The notes: generated from the sequence alone by a model not told the origin. DNA of 64,000 bases from Paenibacillus sedimenti (GCF_014534655.1 NZ_JACVVD010000001.1:620001-684000); one strand, 5' to 3'. Counted from the stretch's first letter, positions 1-10,238 are shown. Made by a program: numbers and translations.

Positions 1-628
1 CGGCATCGATACCTCCCGGTGCTAGTGAACGTACGCGATCAACAAGACCCTCCCCATAAGTAGTCGGTATGGCTCCGAGGGATCGAAGATAATCGTGATT
101 ACTCTCGCTGGCGGTACCGATAATGGTCTTAGCTCCCCATTCTTTTGCCAACTGCACGGCGAAAGCACCTAACGATCCAGCCGCTCCATGGATCAGTACG
201 GTATCGCCAGGTCCGACACCGATCGCTTTTAACGCGATATAAGCGCCCTGGCCGTTTCCGGTTAACCCGCCTGCTTCTTCCCAAGACATCGTTTCCGGTT
301 TTCTCACGATTTGATCAGTACCTGCGACCACATATTCGGCATAACAATTCAACGTTGAGAAACCAAGCACTTCGTTACCCACGGAGAATTCGGTTACTCC
401 CTCCCCAATCTGGTCTATGACGCCAGCAAATTCGTTACCTGGTATTTGAGGAAGATTTATAGAGACACCTTGTGGGGTCCAGCCGCTTCGGACTGCACAA
501 TCGTAATGTTGTACCCCAGCCGTCTTTACACGAATTCTTACTTGTCCTGGACCGGCTTGCGGATCTGGATAAGAAATGACTTTCAAGACTTCCGGTCCGC
601 CGATCGATGAAAATGCTGCTGCTTTCAT
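1..628 (-). CDS. MDR-family NAD(P)H:quinone oxidoreductase-like protein, C-terminus off window
   Basis: The frame stays open on the minus strand from an ATG at 626-628 to the window edge, giving about 209 residues. It begins MKAAAFSSIGGPEVLKV, the usual start of zinc-less medium-chain dehydrogenases of the quinone oxidoreductase type, which reduce quinones or enones with NAD(P)H in the cytoplasm. The substrate-binding GroES-like fold comes first (PGNEFAGVIDQIGEGV near residues 65-80). A Rossmann segment follows, with IHGAAGSLGAFAVQLAK near residues 145-161. The start is supported by a GGAGG box about 6 bases upstream. No structural zinc cysteine cluster is seen. The 3' part, including the rest of the nucleotide-binding domain, lies outside the window. 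The exact substrate cannot be told. Confidence 0.85.
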   Translation of the reverse strand, partial: MKAAAFSSIGGPEVLKVISYPDPQAGPGQVRIRVKTAGVQHYDCAVRSGWTPQGVSINLPQIPGNEFAGVIDQIGEGVTEFSVGNEVLGFSTLNCYAEYVVAGTDQIVRKPETMSWEEAGGLTGNGQGAYIALKAIGVGPGDTVLIHGAAGSLGAFAVQLAKEWGAKTIIGTASESNHDYLRSLGAIPTTYGEGLVDRVRSLAPGGIDA

Positions 629-987
629 ACTTCACTCCTCCTTTACTGTTCGCTGCGAGTTCGCAGTATTTTCAAACTTGCATGTTGTTGCTTAGTGCTA
701 TTTTATAGTGAATATTCAATAAATAAAAATATATTATATTCTATGTTTCTTATTCCTTTAAGTATATAAGAGGGGTAAATACATGCATCGCCTATTTTCT
801 AAGATGACTGAGTCATGAAAATTCATGACAAGTCACAGCGATTAATGGAACAAAATGGGTTCCGCAGCATCATGTTTGAAAGCGGTGTTTACCAGTAAGA
901 TAGTTACATTCCGGTCTTGAGCTGGAATTAGAATTTAAGGGATACGGCAGTATTGTCGGTGAACCGATGCTCGGCAAATAAGAGAGT
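629..987. other. Intergenic region with AT-rich promoter zone and possible gene remnant
   Basis: This 359-base gap separates two divergent genes. Positions 700-775 are very AT-rich and probably hold the promoter of the minus-strand oxidoreductase. Further right, a short frame at 815-898 (MKIHDKSQRLMEQNGF..., 27 codons) ends in TAA. A second protein-like stretch, ELELEFKGYGSIVGEPMLGK, ends in TAA at 977-979. Neither is a full gene and no family was recognised. They may be debris of one decayed gene. Confidence 0.35.
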
Positions 988-1017
988 ATGGCTATGACAA
1001 GAAAGGAGAATGAAATC

Positions 1018-2199
1018 TTGAAGAAATTTTCCGCTTTTAAAATATTGTCAGTCTTTTTTTTTGGTATTGCGCTTTTTATTGTTATGACATGGCAGTCCGT
1101 TTTTGCCGCATCGAACGCATTGAAGGTCTACTTTAATGGAGATTTGCTGAAATTTGAAGACGCACACCCGGTGATCAGAGACGGGAACACGCTCGTGCCT
1201 TTCCGACAATTGTTTGAAACGCTAGGGTTTCAAGTAAATTGGTCCGATAAGGGCGGAGTTCGAAAGGCAACAGGAGCCAAAGACGGCCTGGAGATCGAAC
1301 TTACGCTTGATAGCCTAAAAGCGATGGTTAATGGTGAAGCGGTTGATTTGGAAGTGCCTGCGCAAATCTTAAATGGCAAGACCATGGTCCCGCTGAGGTT
1401 TGTTTCGGAGAATAGCGGTTATGAAGTGATGTTTGCCGATAGCGGCAGCGGGTTTGTAATTAACATCGAAGGCAATGGCGCCAACGATGGCGGAATGCAG
1501 AACTCCAGTAATGAAATGATCGAATCTGGAATTGTAAAAGGTCGCGTTTCTGATGCTCAGGGAAACCCGATCAAGGGTGCGGAGGTCGTCGCCGATAATC
1601 AATTGCTGTATAATAGCAACGCGATAGCGGTAACCGACGCGGATGGTTACTACCGGATCCCGTTAGGCATGCGAGCGACTACGTGGCTGGTGAGCGCCCG
1701 AATCACACGTCCGTATAACGGCGAGTCGTATACGTTTAACCTCATTTCCGATAACGACAAGCCATTCGCTAGCGATGACGGAGCGATTCGCAATTTCACA
1801 TGGAATGCTAGCGGTACCAAGCCCGAAGGATGCTATTCCTGTCAAGGGAAAGTTCTCTTTTATATGATGGATTTGATCAATCCGAAAGGCAGCACGCTTC
1901 CTCCGCCGAATAGGGAAGATGTGGAGATTACGCTGATCCCTGAAGGAACGATTATTGACGGTAGTCCCGGACAGGTGATCACCGGCAATGGCACGAACTC
2001 ACCGGATGGCTTCGGCATACAGGATGTTCCTCTTGGCAGGTATACAATCACGGCCAGATTCATGCCGGAAGGTGAAGAACCTGTGCAAATGATGATTCGT
2101 AAGGTTAGAGAAGATAAATACTCGGATTCCTTGACTACAGATTTTACGAGCATTACAAGCGGGATTAACCGCATAGAGATTGAGTTGAAACTCCCTTAA
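1018..2199 (+). CDS. Secreted stalk-domain (copper amine oxidase N-like) protein with carboxypeptidase-regulatory-like domain
   Basis: The product is 393 residues if it starts at TTG 1018, which has AAAGGAG nine bases upstream. An ATG at 988 is in frame but lacks a good binding site. Residues 1-30 form a signal peptide (KK..., hydrophobic core, cleavage after VFA). Residues 35-150 are a stalk or copper-amine-oxidase N-terminal-like domain with the typical NTLVPFRQLFETLG and TMVPLRFVSEN motifs; this module is common in Paenibacillus surface proteins and needs no copper. Residues 170-240 match a carboxypeptidase regulatory-like beta sandwich (GRVSDAQGNPIKGAEVVADN). The rest is beta-rich and unassigned. 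A terminator follows. A broken paralogue with the same architecture lies at 12385-13748. The function is unknown, probably extracellular binding. Confidence 0.8.
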   Translation: MKKFSAFKILSVFFFGIALFIVMTWQSVFAASNALKVYFNGDLLKFEDAHPVIRDGNTLVPFRQLFETLGFQVNWSDKGGVRKATGAKDGLEIELTLDSLKAMVNGEAVDLEVPAQILNGKTMVPLRFVSENSGYEVMFADSGSGFVINIEGNGANDGGMQNSSNEMIESGIVKGRVSDAQGNPIKGAEVVADNQLLYNSNAIAVTDADGYYRIPLGMRATTWLVSARITRPYNGESYTFNLISDNDKPFASDDGAIRNFTWNASGTKPEGCYSCQGKVLFYMMDLINPKGSTLPPPNREDVEITLIPEGTIIDGSPGQVITGNGTNSPDGFGIQDVPLGRYTITARFMPEGEEPVQMMIRKVREDKYSDSLTTDFTSITSGINRIEIELKLP

Positions 2200-2283
2200 A
2201 TGACAGAGCGTGTTTTATTCAAGAGATGATGTGAACGTGTTGCATTTTTCTCCCATTCGATCAGAGGCAAAATAATAGTCAAC

Positions 2284-2310
2284 AAGCTGCCGCGAAGGCA
2301 GCTTCTTTTT
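2284..2310 (+). terminator. Rho-independent terminator after the stalk-domain gene
   Basis: An 8-bp perfect stem, AAGCTGCC with GGCAGCTT, has a 5-base loop and is followed by CTTTTT. Confidence 0.8.
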
Positions 2311-2447
2311 GATGTTCGTTGAAGTAACGGGCAGATTAGTGAAATACATTAAAAAATTGCACAAAGGAATTAATAAACTTCATTTTTAATACCAGTGATG
2401 TTCGTTAAGGTATAAATAGAATGAACAAAACAATCTGGGAGTTGAAA

Positions 2448-3359
2448 ATGTTGCTTAGGAATATGCCCTTTGAAGTACCTAAAGAAAAACAAATTAGACT
2501 CATTATCAATACCGAAGCTAAATGTGAGGCTGATGATCAATATGCTATTGTACATGCTGTTTTATCACCCCGATTGCAAATAAAAGGTATTATAGGTGCG
2601 CACTTTGGTACTAGAAGTGCCACGGCAATGGAAGACTCCTATTATGAAATCAATCATGTACTCGATTTGATGGGGATGCTAGGAAAGTTTGATGTTTTGC
2701 ATGGTGCACCTTGTAAATTACCCGACCCCAATACGCCCATTCCTTCGGAAGGTTCAAATTTAATTATTCGCGAGGCCCTTAAAGAAGACCCATTACCCTT
2801 GTTTGTCACCTTTCAAGGACCCTTAACAGATTTGGCTTCTGCGTATCTGCAAGAGCCCGGAATCGCAGAGCGTCTTACTGCAATATGGATTGGCGGTGGG
2901 ACCTACCCTGAAGGAAATCCAGAGTTTAATCTTTCCAACGATATAGATGCGGCTCGTGTGGTTTTTAATTCACCTATACGATTATGGCAGGTACCCAAGA
3001 ACGTTTACGATATGGTTCGTGTTGAGCTAGCCGAATTAGCTGTAAAAGTTTATCCACATGGAAAAGTTGGGAAATACCTGTATGAATATCTAATTAGTCA
3101 TAATATGAAAAATGGGCATCGACTCGAATGGCCAAAAGGCGAGATTTGGATTCTGGGTGATTCCCCAGCTGTTTCTTTGCTGCTTAATGACCAACCGTTC
3201 GATTATGATTGGATAGAGGCACCTGAAATAGCTTCAGATATGAGTTATATTCCCAGACCTGGTAACAGGAAAATACGGGTGTATCGGAGTGTTGATTCTC
3301 GTTTTATTCTAGAGGACTTCTATGCTAAATTAACGCTTTTTGCACTTACTGAGAAATGA
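2448..3359 (+). CDS. Inosine-uridine-type nucleoside hydrolase family protein
   Basis: The product is 303 residues from ATG 2448, which has GGGAG six bases upstream; the longer frame from ATG 2421 has no binding site. The family cleaves N-glycosidic bonds of nucleosides to base and ribose in the cytoplasm, using Ca2+ held by an N-terminal aspartate cluster. Here the cluster is IINTEAKCEADDQYAIVHA. The usual DTDPGxDD is changed so that the first Asp is Asn, and the DD pair is kept. FVTFQGPLTDLASAY and FNLSNDIDAA match the later active-site segments. The variant motif belongs to a less studied subgroup, so the substrate is uncertain. It stands alone between terminators. Confidence 0.8.
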   Translation: MLLRNMPFEVPKEKQIRLIINTEAKCEADDQYAIVHAVLSPRLQIKGIIGAHFGTRSATAMEDSYYEINHVLDLMGMLGKFDVLHGAPCKLPDPNTPIPSEGSNLIIREALKEDPLPLFVTFQGPLTDLASAYLQEPGIAERLTAIWIGGGTYPEGNPEFNLSNDIDAARVVFNSPIRLWQVPKNVYDMVRVELAELAVKVYPHGKVGKYLYEYLISHNMKNGHRLEWPKGEIWILGDSPAVSLLLNDQPFDYDWIEAPEIASDMSYIPRPGNRKIRVYRSVDSRFILEDFYAKLTLFALTEK

Positions 3360-3411
3360 TTATTAAAAAACGCTAAATAACATTTATTAATCGGAAAACG
3401 TTCAATAAAAC

Positions 3412-3452
3412 AGCGGCAGCCTAAGACTATTTTCTAGTCCATGGCTGCCGCT
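3412..3452. terminator. Bidirectional terminator between convergent genes
   Basis: AGCGGCAGCC at 3412-3421 pairs with GGCTGCCGCT at 3443-3452. An inner GACT/AGTC pair extends the hairpin. It lies between the nucleoside hydrolase (+) and the SLH protein (-). Confidence 0.75.
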
Positions 3453-3524
3453 AGTTCTATTGTTTGGGACAGTCTTTCGTTTCGCTAAACATTTTGTTTA
3501 GGCTAAGAAATCGCCTTTGTCAAC

Positions 3525-6500
3525 TTAGCGGACATCATCTTCAATATTGTTCTTCCAGGTTTCGCTTCCGTCTTTATTCCGGGTTGATTCATGCGATACG
3601 GTTGCTTCCTGTACGTCTCCAAATGCCCAATGGGTTTCCGGCATATCCGGGAATTGCGGAGACAAGCCTTTCAGCGGTCCGCGATACAGCATCCGGTTGA
3701 TCATGGTTACCGCTTCGTCCCTGCGAATAGCGAGATCAGGCTTAAATGTCGCATCGGGGTAGCCCGTGAGAAAATGTCCTCGATACAGCTGTTCGATCGC
3801 CGCCCCAGCCCAATGGCCTTTGACATCTGAGAAGTGAAGCTCGGCTATCGGGCTAACCTCCAATTTCAGGAAGCGTGTCATCACGGAAGCCAGCTCGCCC
3901 CGGGTTACCGCTGCTTCCGGTCGGAAGCTGCCGTCTTCATAACCGCCAAAATAGCGATGCTTCGTTACAATCTTGATGTAGTTCGCGGCCCAGTGGGCTT
4001 CTGTCACATCGTTAAATTGGAGCGGGTCGCTGATCTTGCCGTTCTCCGTTAACCGGGCCACAATGGCAGCCAGCTCGGCGCGGGTCAGCGAACGATCCGG
4101 TTTAAACATTTTATCCGGATATCCAAGAATATAGCGCTGATGCTGCAGATGACCAAAACGATTCGCGAATACCTTCACCAGCACATTCGAGCTGACTGTA
4201 TTTGCTTTATTGCCGACGGCCCTGAACTGTCCGGACAGTTCAAATTGTTGTTCCGCGGTCGTCAACTGCGGCCACTTGACAATAATCTTAAAGCTGCCGG
4301 AGGCTCCGGCAGGCAAGTTGCCGATTGTCCATGTAATCGTGTCTTCCTTCACTTTACCGCCATTCGCATCAACCACTTCCACACCTTTGGGTAGTGTAAT
4401 GATGACCTCGCCGCTCGGAATGGAGCCGGATCCGATGTTTTTGTAATCAACGGTAATGGCGGTTGTGCCGCCTTCTTCCACCAGATTACGATCCACGGAA
4501 AGATTGATCGTTGCCTTATACTCTGCTGATTCCGTAACAGAGGATGAGGACGACGTTGATTCCGGACGGAACAGCTGCACATTGTGCTTGACAATTTCCT
4601 TACCGACAGAAATCGTCCGACTCACATACGTATCGTATCCGTCTTTCGTTACGATGAGATAATAATCCGTGTCCGGGTATACCATATAAGCATAAAATCC
4701 GTTCGCGTCCGTGTTTTGCACCGGGCTCGCGTTGTTGTTCGGTTCGAAGCCGGGAATTCCGGGCAGCGTAACCTGGGTTCCGCCTTTGGCGCCGTTTCTG
4801 GCCGTATTGGCATAGTACAGCGTAACTACGGCACCCTGAATCGTTGCATGAGGGAAGTCGCCGTCCGTAACCGTTCCGTAGGGGTCGACCAGTTCTTCCG
4901 AGATGTTCATTTCCCCGTCCTTTTTCACGGTGACCTCGCTGCGATTGATGATAATCTCCTGGCCTGGCTCCACTTCATAACGGATTTCCACGCTGTACGT
5001 CCCAACGGCTAAACCGTCTGCGCTGAATACCCCGCTGCCTTGCAGCCCAAATGCTTTAGGGAGCGCTCCATCCATGATGTAGCTTCCCTCGGTCGTTTTC
5101 AGATATACCTTCGTCTTGCTGATCACATCGCTGCTGAATAAACTGGACAGTCCGTCAGGCTTCTTGAGAAGAATAATGCCTGTTACGGTTTTTCTGGAAT
5201 CAAAATCCTCTACGCCGCTGCCGGATATTTTACCCACTTCCGCTGTTTGCTTGTAGGTTATCGGTGTTTGAACTCCGCCGACAGCCACCGTTTGCGTGAT
5301 CTCCAGGCTGTATAATTGGTCCCCTTTGGGAACGGGAAGGGAATACGAACCGTCAGCACCCGTTATAACCGTCTTGTCAAAATCGACCCCCGGCTCAATG
5401 ACGCCGTCTCCGTCTAAATCGAGCGTTACTCTCACCGTTGCTCCAGCAACATCCTCGTTGTTGCTGCCTTTCGTAATAATGCCTCTGATCGTCGCCGGCA
5501 TAAAGATGACGGTTATTTGATCCTGTGCGGCCAATCCTTTGGCTTCATCAATCACCGTGGCCGTAACTGGGATGCTTTGCGCTTCATCGCTCGAAATATT
5601 AGCTGACCTGTAGGTGACAGTGGCTTTACCCTGCGCATCCGTTATGGCCCGATCCGATCCGACAAACGAGCCTCCACCAGGCGGCGCAGCGAATACCACC
5701 TCTACGTCGGCAATCGGCTGCCCGTCGACATCCTGAATCACGGCTGTCAGCACCGTTGTCGATTGGCCATCGCCAATAATGCTATCGGGATTAGCTGTTA
5801 ACTGCAGACTGGCACCTGCAACCCGGAACTTATTGTCTGCCAGTTTCTTCTCGGCAGGCAGCAACGTTTGATCGGCTTTTTTCGCTTCAAAAGTTACGGT
5901 GTATTCACCTGCCGCTGTCGCAGCGGGAAGTGTATAATTCGCTTTCTCCCATTTCTTGAAGCCATCCGTTTGGTACGTTTCCGGGTTTGCGAGAAGGAGC
6001 GAAACCTGCGTTCCGTTAACGAGGGCTGTGACTTCATCGGCCAGAAGTGAACTTACCGCCGATAGCTTGAGCGGGTTTCCCGGCACTGCTTTGACAATGG
6101 TCTCGTCGCCTTGATTCTTGGTCCCGACCCATCCGTCTAACGCTTTGTTGATGAGAATCGTCACAGTTGCAGGCTGACTCGTTTGGCCGTCGCTGTCCGT
6201 GACCGTAAAGCTAAAACTGTCTTCTCCTCCGGTAAAGCCGGCACTCGGCGTGTAATTCCACACGTCTTCACTCAAGTTGTCTGAAGCAGGAGCAAGCGTC
6301 CCTTTCCCTGGCTGGGATACAATCGAGTAGACCAGTCCTGTAACCGTTTCTTGGTCCGCGCCCTTTAAGACAAGCCTGATTATCGTTGTTCCTTCCTCCG
6401 CTGTTACAGTTTGCGGTTCTGCCACAGGCTTGCCGTTGTAGGCAATATTTACGAGCGCAGCGGACGTTGAGTAATAATGTCCGTCATGCGCTTGCCAAGG

Positions 6501-9002
6501 GAACGAAACTGTGCCGTTCGGCAAACCTTCCGCCGGGGCAAACTTCAAGCTGTTCAGCTCCGCTCTGCTGATTAAAGTATCGATTCCAGGGCTAATATAT
6601 ACCACACCAGTAACGGTGCTTGTGTACCAAAGCTTGCCTTGTTCATCAAAATGATTCGGCAGCGTAATAAGCACATGGTCCAGCGTATCGCCATCGGCAT
6701 CTTGATAGGCGGGATTCTGCGCGAAATCGGCGGTTGTAAATTCGATCACCGTATCATTGAGGCCTGCTTTGTTGATGTCGCTCACGACAGGCGGAGTGTT
6801 CAGTGTGATCTTCACCTGCGCGTCCGCCACCGCGTAGGCCGAGCCATCCGTACCGTTCCACAGGAACGTCACCTCGCCCGTTTTGCCGGCCGCCGGCGTA
6901 AATACCAGCTTGTCCAGATCGGTCAGCGCAAGCTCCTGACCCTCCGTCACAAGCGTGCTGCCTGCACCCGTGAGAAGCCTCAGCGTCCCTTCGCTCGCCT
7001 GCGGCAGCGTCACGATCTTCACTTTCGCCAGCGGGCTTTGCTCAGGATCCGTGAACTTCGCCGTAAAATCCGCCTCAGCAAACGCGATGTCCTCTCCGGC
7101 CATGCCAGACTTCGCGATGTTCGCTACAGACGGCGGCCGGTTCACATACCCGAACGCGGGCACGGCAGCATTGCCGCTGATTGTCACACTGACCGTTTGG
7201 CTTGATCCGCCGGTGGTGGACGCCATTCCATTCAATTCCGTATTGGAGGATGGGTCAATCTCCACCGTAACCGAACCTCGATTAACCGGTAGCGCATAGG
7301 CCCCGTTCGCATCCGTCGTTACCGTAAAAGTTCCTGCCAACGGATCGGTCACGTTCACTTCCACACCGGCAATTCCGGCTTCTCCGGAATCCTGTACGCC
7401 GTCTTGGTCAGTGTCCATAAAGACAACCCCGCTAATCGAACTATCAGTCACATAAGCAGTAAACTCGCTGCTCGGTCCCGGAAAGTAAATCCATGTATCC
7501 ATTGCCTTGTTGTTGCCATAGTTGCCGCTAAACCCGTGCGCTCCGTTCGAGCTGTCTTGGCCCGTAACTGCATTCCTCGGGCTGGGAGCAACCATGCCTG
7601 TTCCCGGATCAAGGCTGATAGGTGTACCGTTTGATGTCGTGTAATTGCTGTCATCATAATAAACCGTGCTGTTCGTCACACCCGTCGGGAAAGCACCTGG
7701 CGGATTCAGCATGTTAATTTTGATCCCGTTCGGAGCATGTTCAACATCGAGCAGAGGAAAGTGATACTCCCCGCCCTTGATCAGCAGCTTTGCTTTGTAT
7801 GCCCCTACAGGAACAGCATTGCCGGCGCGGTTACTCCCGTTCCACTGAAGTTGATTCAATCCCGGACTTGCGACATCCTCAATTACCTTGTCCGCGCTCG
7901 GGTCAAATACACCATTGCTGTCCGTATCGATAATAAGCTGGTACGTCGCGGAACGATTTAGTGTGAATGAGAAGGTCCCACCCTGTTGGACCGGTGTTAC
8001 CGGACCGGCGCCGGCCGCATTGACAAAATTGAAGTTTTCCGGTGCCGGCAAACTGAGCGGCGCCGTAGGAATGTCGGACGGCAAATCCTCGCTCGGCTGG
8101 TTGAAAAACACGCGATGCGTCATACCCGTAACCGTATCCGGCTGTTTCGGATTTTGCACCGTTACCCCGCCCAATGGAGCAGGATTCGTATCGGTGGACA
8201 GCGTTACCGAATGATACAGCGTTTTGCCGTTATCAATATAACCGCGGTTGTTCGAAAAGAAGATGAATCCGAATGGATCAATGCCATTCATATCCGTCAA
8301 ATATTGAAATCCATCTTTTGTTAAAATATACACTTTCGATTTAAGAGCGATGTTATTGTTACCGCCCATATTCAATGCAAGCGAGTAGGAGAACAATCTC
8401 CCTTTTTTCTCAGCTCCTCCTGCATCCGTAACGGTAACATCCCATGCGGGCACGACTGGCGTATTTCCACCATTATCCAGCCACTGCGCCGTTGTCAAAA
8501 TAGCCGCAGGATCCGATGCTACATTACGGCTTCTGGCTGCGGCATGGAATTCAACCTTCCACCAGCCTCCTTCGTTAGCCGTAACAGAACGCGGCGTAAA
8601 ACCTGCCGGCGCGGAATTGTTGATATTCGGTCCCGCCGTTTCCTGGGCAACCGTGCCGATATACCCGGCGCCGTCCTTTACGACATCAAGCACCTGCCTG
8701 GTCCCGGACGGGCTGATAAGCACGATATCTTCCCGCACACCGCTGCCTACGTCATAAGAGGTATGAATGCTTGATCCCAGATGGATGATTTCTCCTGATT
8801 TGGCATAGACGTTCAATTCCGTCGTTCTGGTTATTCCCGATGTATTCTTTTCAATATCCCATTCCATGAATGGCCTGTTTCCTCCCTGGCTCACCAGGTC
8901 GCGGCTTCCTTCCGCAAAAGCGTGCTGATTCGCGCCGCAGAAGGCCAATAACAACAGAATGCCGGCTGTAATCAAGGTCCAAGCATGTCTTTTCAACAAC
9001 AC
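3525..9002 (-). CDS. Giant multidomain surface protein with three C-terminal SLH domains
   Basis: The product is 1825 residues from a GTG start at 9000-9002, with AAAGGAG seven bases upstream. Residues 1-30 are a signal peptide (cleavage near AFA). Residues 40-500 are beta-rich and resemble other Bacillales wall proteins. An SdrD-B-like domain at about 524-615 has the Ca-binding-like MDTDQDGVQDSGEAG. Two cadherin-like repeats (622-850) and a third Ig/cadherin-like unit (857-950) follow. A Big_1/invasin-like domain (1064-1160) contains NPDSIIGDGQSTTVLTAVI. Next come CNA-B or carboxypeptidase-regulatory-like units (1167-1470) and a DUF11-like domain (1487-1600). Three SLH domains (about 1617-1800; e.g. 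ILGYPDKMFKPDRSLTRAE, GGYEDGSFRPEAAVTRGE) bind pyruvylated secondary wall polymer. The protein should be a cell-surface fibre or adhesin. The ligand is unknown. Confidence 0.85.
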   Translation of the reverse strand: MLLKRHAWTLITAGILLLLAFCGANQHAFAEGSRDLVSQGGNRPFMEWDIEKNTSGITRTTELNVYAKSGEIIHLGSSIHTSYDVGSGVREDIVLISPSGTRQVLDVVKDGAGYIGTVAQETAGPNINNSAPAGFTPRSVTANEGGWWKVEFHAAARSRNVASDPAAILTTAQWLDNGGNTPVVPAWDVTVTDAGGAEKKGRLFSYSLALNMGGNNNIALKSKVYILTKDGFQYLTDMNGIDPFGFIFFSNNRGYIDNGKTLYHSVTLSTDTNPAPLGGVTVQNPKQPDTVTGMTHRVFFNQPSEDLPSDIPTAPLSLPAPENFNFVNAAGAGPVTPVQQGGTFSFTLNRSATYQLIIDTDSNGVFDPSADKVIEDVASPGLNQLQWNGSNRAGNAVPVGAYKAKLLIKGGEYHFPLLDVEHAPNGIKINMLNPPGAFPTGVTNSTVYYDDSNYTTSNGTPISLDPGTGMVAPSPRNAVTGQDSSNGAHGFSGNYGNNKAMDTWIYFPGPSSEFTAYVTDSSISGVVFMDTDQDGVQDSGEAGIAGVEVNVTDPLAGTFTVTTDANGAYALPVNRGSVTVEIDPSSNTELNGMASTTGGSSQTVSVTISGNAAVPAFGYVNRPPSVANIAKSGMAGEDIAFAEADFTAKFTDPEQSPLAKVKIVTLPQASEGTLRLLTGAGSTLVTEGQELALTDLDKLVFTPAAGKTGEVTFLWNGTDGSAYAVADAQVKITLNTPPVVSDINKAGLNDTVIEFTTADFAQNPAYQDADGDTLDHVLITLPNHFDEQGKLWYTSTVTGVVYISPGIDTLISRAELNSLKFAPAEGLPNGTVSFPWQAHDGHYYSTSAALVNIAYNGKPVAEPQTVTAEEGTTIIRLVLKGADQETVTGLVYSIVSQPGKGTLAPASDNLSEDVWNYTPSAGFTGGEDSFSFTVTDSDGQTSQPATVTILINKALDGWVGTKNQGDETIVKAVPGNPLKLSAVSSLLADEVTALVNGTQVSLLLANPETYQTDGFKKWEKANYTLPAATAAGEYTVTFEAKKADQTLLPAEKKLADNKFRVAGASLQLTANPDSIIGDGQSTTVLTAVIQDVDGQPIADVEVVFAAPPGGGSFVGSDRAITDAQGKATVTYRSANISSDEAQSIPVTATVIDEAKGLAAQDQITVIFMPATIRGIITKGSNNEDVAGATVRVTLDLDGDGVIEPGVDFDKTVITGADGSYSLPVPKGDQLYSLEITQTVAVGGVQTPITYKQTAEVGKISGSGVEDFDSRKTVTGIILLKKPDGLSSLFSSDVISKTKVYLKTTEGSYIMDGALPKAFGLQGSGVFSADGLAVGTYSVEIRYEVEPGQEIIINRSEVTVKKDGEMNISEELVDPYGTVTDGDFPHATIQGAVVTLYYANTARNGAKGGTQVTLPGIPGFEPNNNASPVQNTDANGFYAYMVYPDTDYYLIVTKDGYDTYVSRTISVGKEIVKHNVQLFRPESTSSSSSVTESAEYKATINLSVDRNLVEEGGTTAITVDYKNIGSGSIPSGEVIITLPKGVEVVDANGGKVKEDTITWTIGNLPAGASGSFKIIVKWPQLTTAEQQFELSGQFRAVGNKANTVSSNVLVKVFANRFGHLQHQRYILGYPDKMFKPDRSLTRAELAAIVARLTENGKISDPLQFNDVTEAHWAANYIKIVTKHRYFGGYEDGSFRPEAAVTRGELASVMTRFLKLEVSPIAELHFSDVKGHWAGAAIEQLYRGHFLTGYPDATFKPDLAIRRDEAVTMINRMLYRGPLKGLSPQFPDMPETHWAFGDVQEATVSHESTRNKDGSETWKNNIEDDVR

Positions 9003-9710
9003 GGTAAAACTCCTTTCGTTTCGTAACGTTCTTCCTTTTCTTTATGGGCTTTTGTCACAGTACCACCGCTCTTTCACTCCGAATTTTGTCGATTCCCATC
9101 GAAATATTAGTATATATGAAAATACTGAACAATTTCTTAACAGTGCCTTTCCCGGAATATGACACCATCACAGGACCATAACAACATAGGGAAATGTGCC
9201 TCAAATGCGAACCATGTTCTTACGTGAACTTATTTTCGAGTATTCGTCAGATCTATGGGTGTTGAAATCCTGCGAGTGAGCATATGTAAGATAAACCCTT
9301 GAAACCGTGGGATGGACAGCAATGGGCAACCTTCCAATTCTTGGAGCGTAAAATAAGCGTACCCAAATTGCCGGTGGCGCCGTTATGACAACGGATTGTC
9401 CCGCTTTGAACTTACACACAAGGTTACTGACTTAATTTAGGATTCATTTTGCCAAGAATATAAATGATCCGTGGTTTAGAGAATTGGCAGAAAAACTTAA
9501 GTCCTTTATCTTTTGTGATCATGCAGAATATACCTCCAGATGTATTTTTTATCCATTTCATAATTCGATACTAAATATGAAATACCTTCCATATTTCGAC
9601 ATTAGGGCACAATTTTTTGAATATAGATTCATATCATCTTTTTTGTAATGGGATCAGAAGAAAGTTATTCAAGAAGTCTTCGTAGAAGGGTATTGCGAAA
9701 TAATAACAAA
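9003..9710. other. Long intergenic region with possible gene debris
   Basis: This stretch of about 700 bases holds no confident gene. The first 60 bases contain the binding site of the SLH protein gene, and its promoter is probably in 9030-9130. A stop-to-stop frame at 9436-9648 on the plus strand reads like protein (NDPWFRELAEKLKSF, then YTSRCIFYPFHNSI) but has no normal start and matches no family I know. The AT-rich composition rises towards the DinB genes. It may be a decayed insertion. Confidence 0.3.
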
Positions 9711-9725
9711 GAGGAGGAATAAATA

Positions 9726-10109
9726 TTGGATAATAACATGATTAGTCAGTTTAATGACGTTCGGAACAGAACTATAGCCTTTGTTAAAGGGATGAATTCT
9801 GACATCGCCCATATTGTTCCAGATGGATTCAATAACAATATTCTTTGGAATGTTGGACATATTATCGTTGCATGTGACCATTGGATATTTCCAAAACTAA
9901 AACAAATTCATAGGGTTACTCACCACTATCACCTTATATTTCGAAAAGGGACGAGCCCCAAAACATGGGAAGTTGACCCTCCGAATATTCATGAATTAAT
10001 AGATGTATTAAAGAAACAACTGGTTGAGATTACAGATGCATGTCTCGGCAATCTTGATAAAAAACTTCCAGCATTCGTGAGAAAATCCTTATTCTTTGAG
10101 GGAGCTTAA
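9726..10109 (+). pseudogene. DinB-superfamily protein, C-terminally truncated
   Basis: The product is 127 residues from TTG 9726, preceded by GAGGAGG eight bases upstream. The N-terminal half fits the DinB/YfiT-like four-helix metal-binding fold: an opening helix with FNDVRNRTIAFVKGM, then ILWNVGHIIVACDHWI, whose His is the first metal ligand. Family members are usually 150-170 residues and end with a helix carrying the last ligand (HxxxH). That helix is absent; the frame stops after KSLFFEGA. No continuation is found in the other frames, so this looks like a deletion remnant. The next gene is a complete DinB relative, but the two are too different to be a recent tandem copy. Confidence 0.6.
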
Positions 10110-10238
10110 AAGGGAAGTAACGCTTAGTTCGCGAATATTTAAATATCTTTTGTTATTTTTGTGAAGTTCGTAAACATATGGCTTATAGACGAATTTCGCA
10201 ACATCGGGATTAATCATAGAAAGAAAGGAGTAGATTAT

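Noticed and set aside
6639..7205. 188-codon open frame on the plus strand inside the SLH gene
   Set aside because: The Arg/His-rich composition is typical of antisense frames and the SLH reading is continuous here.
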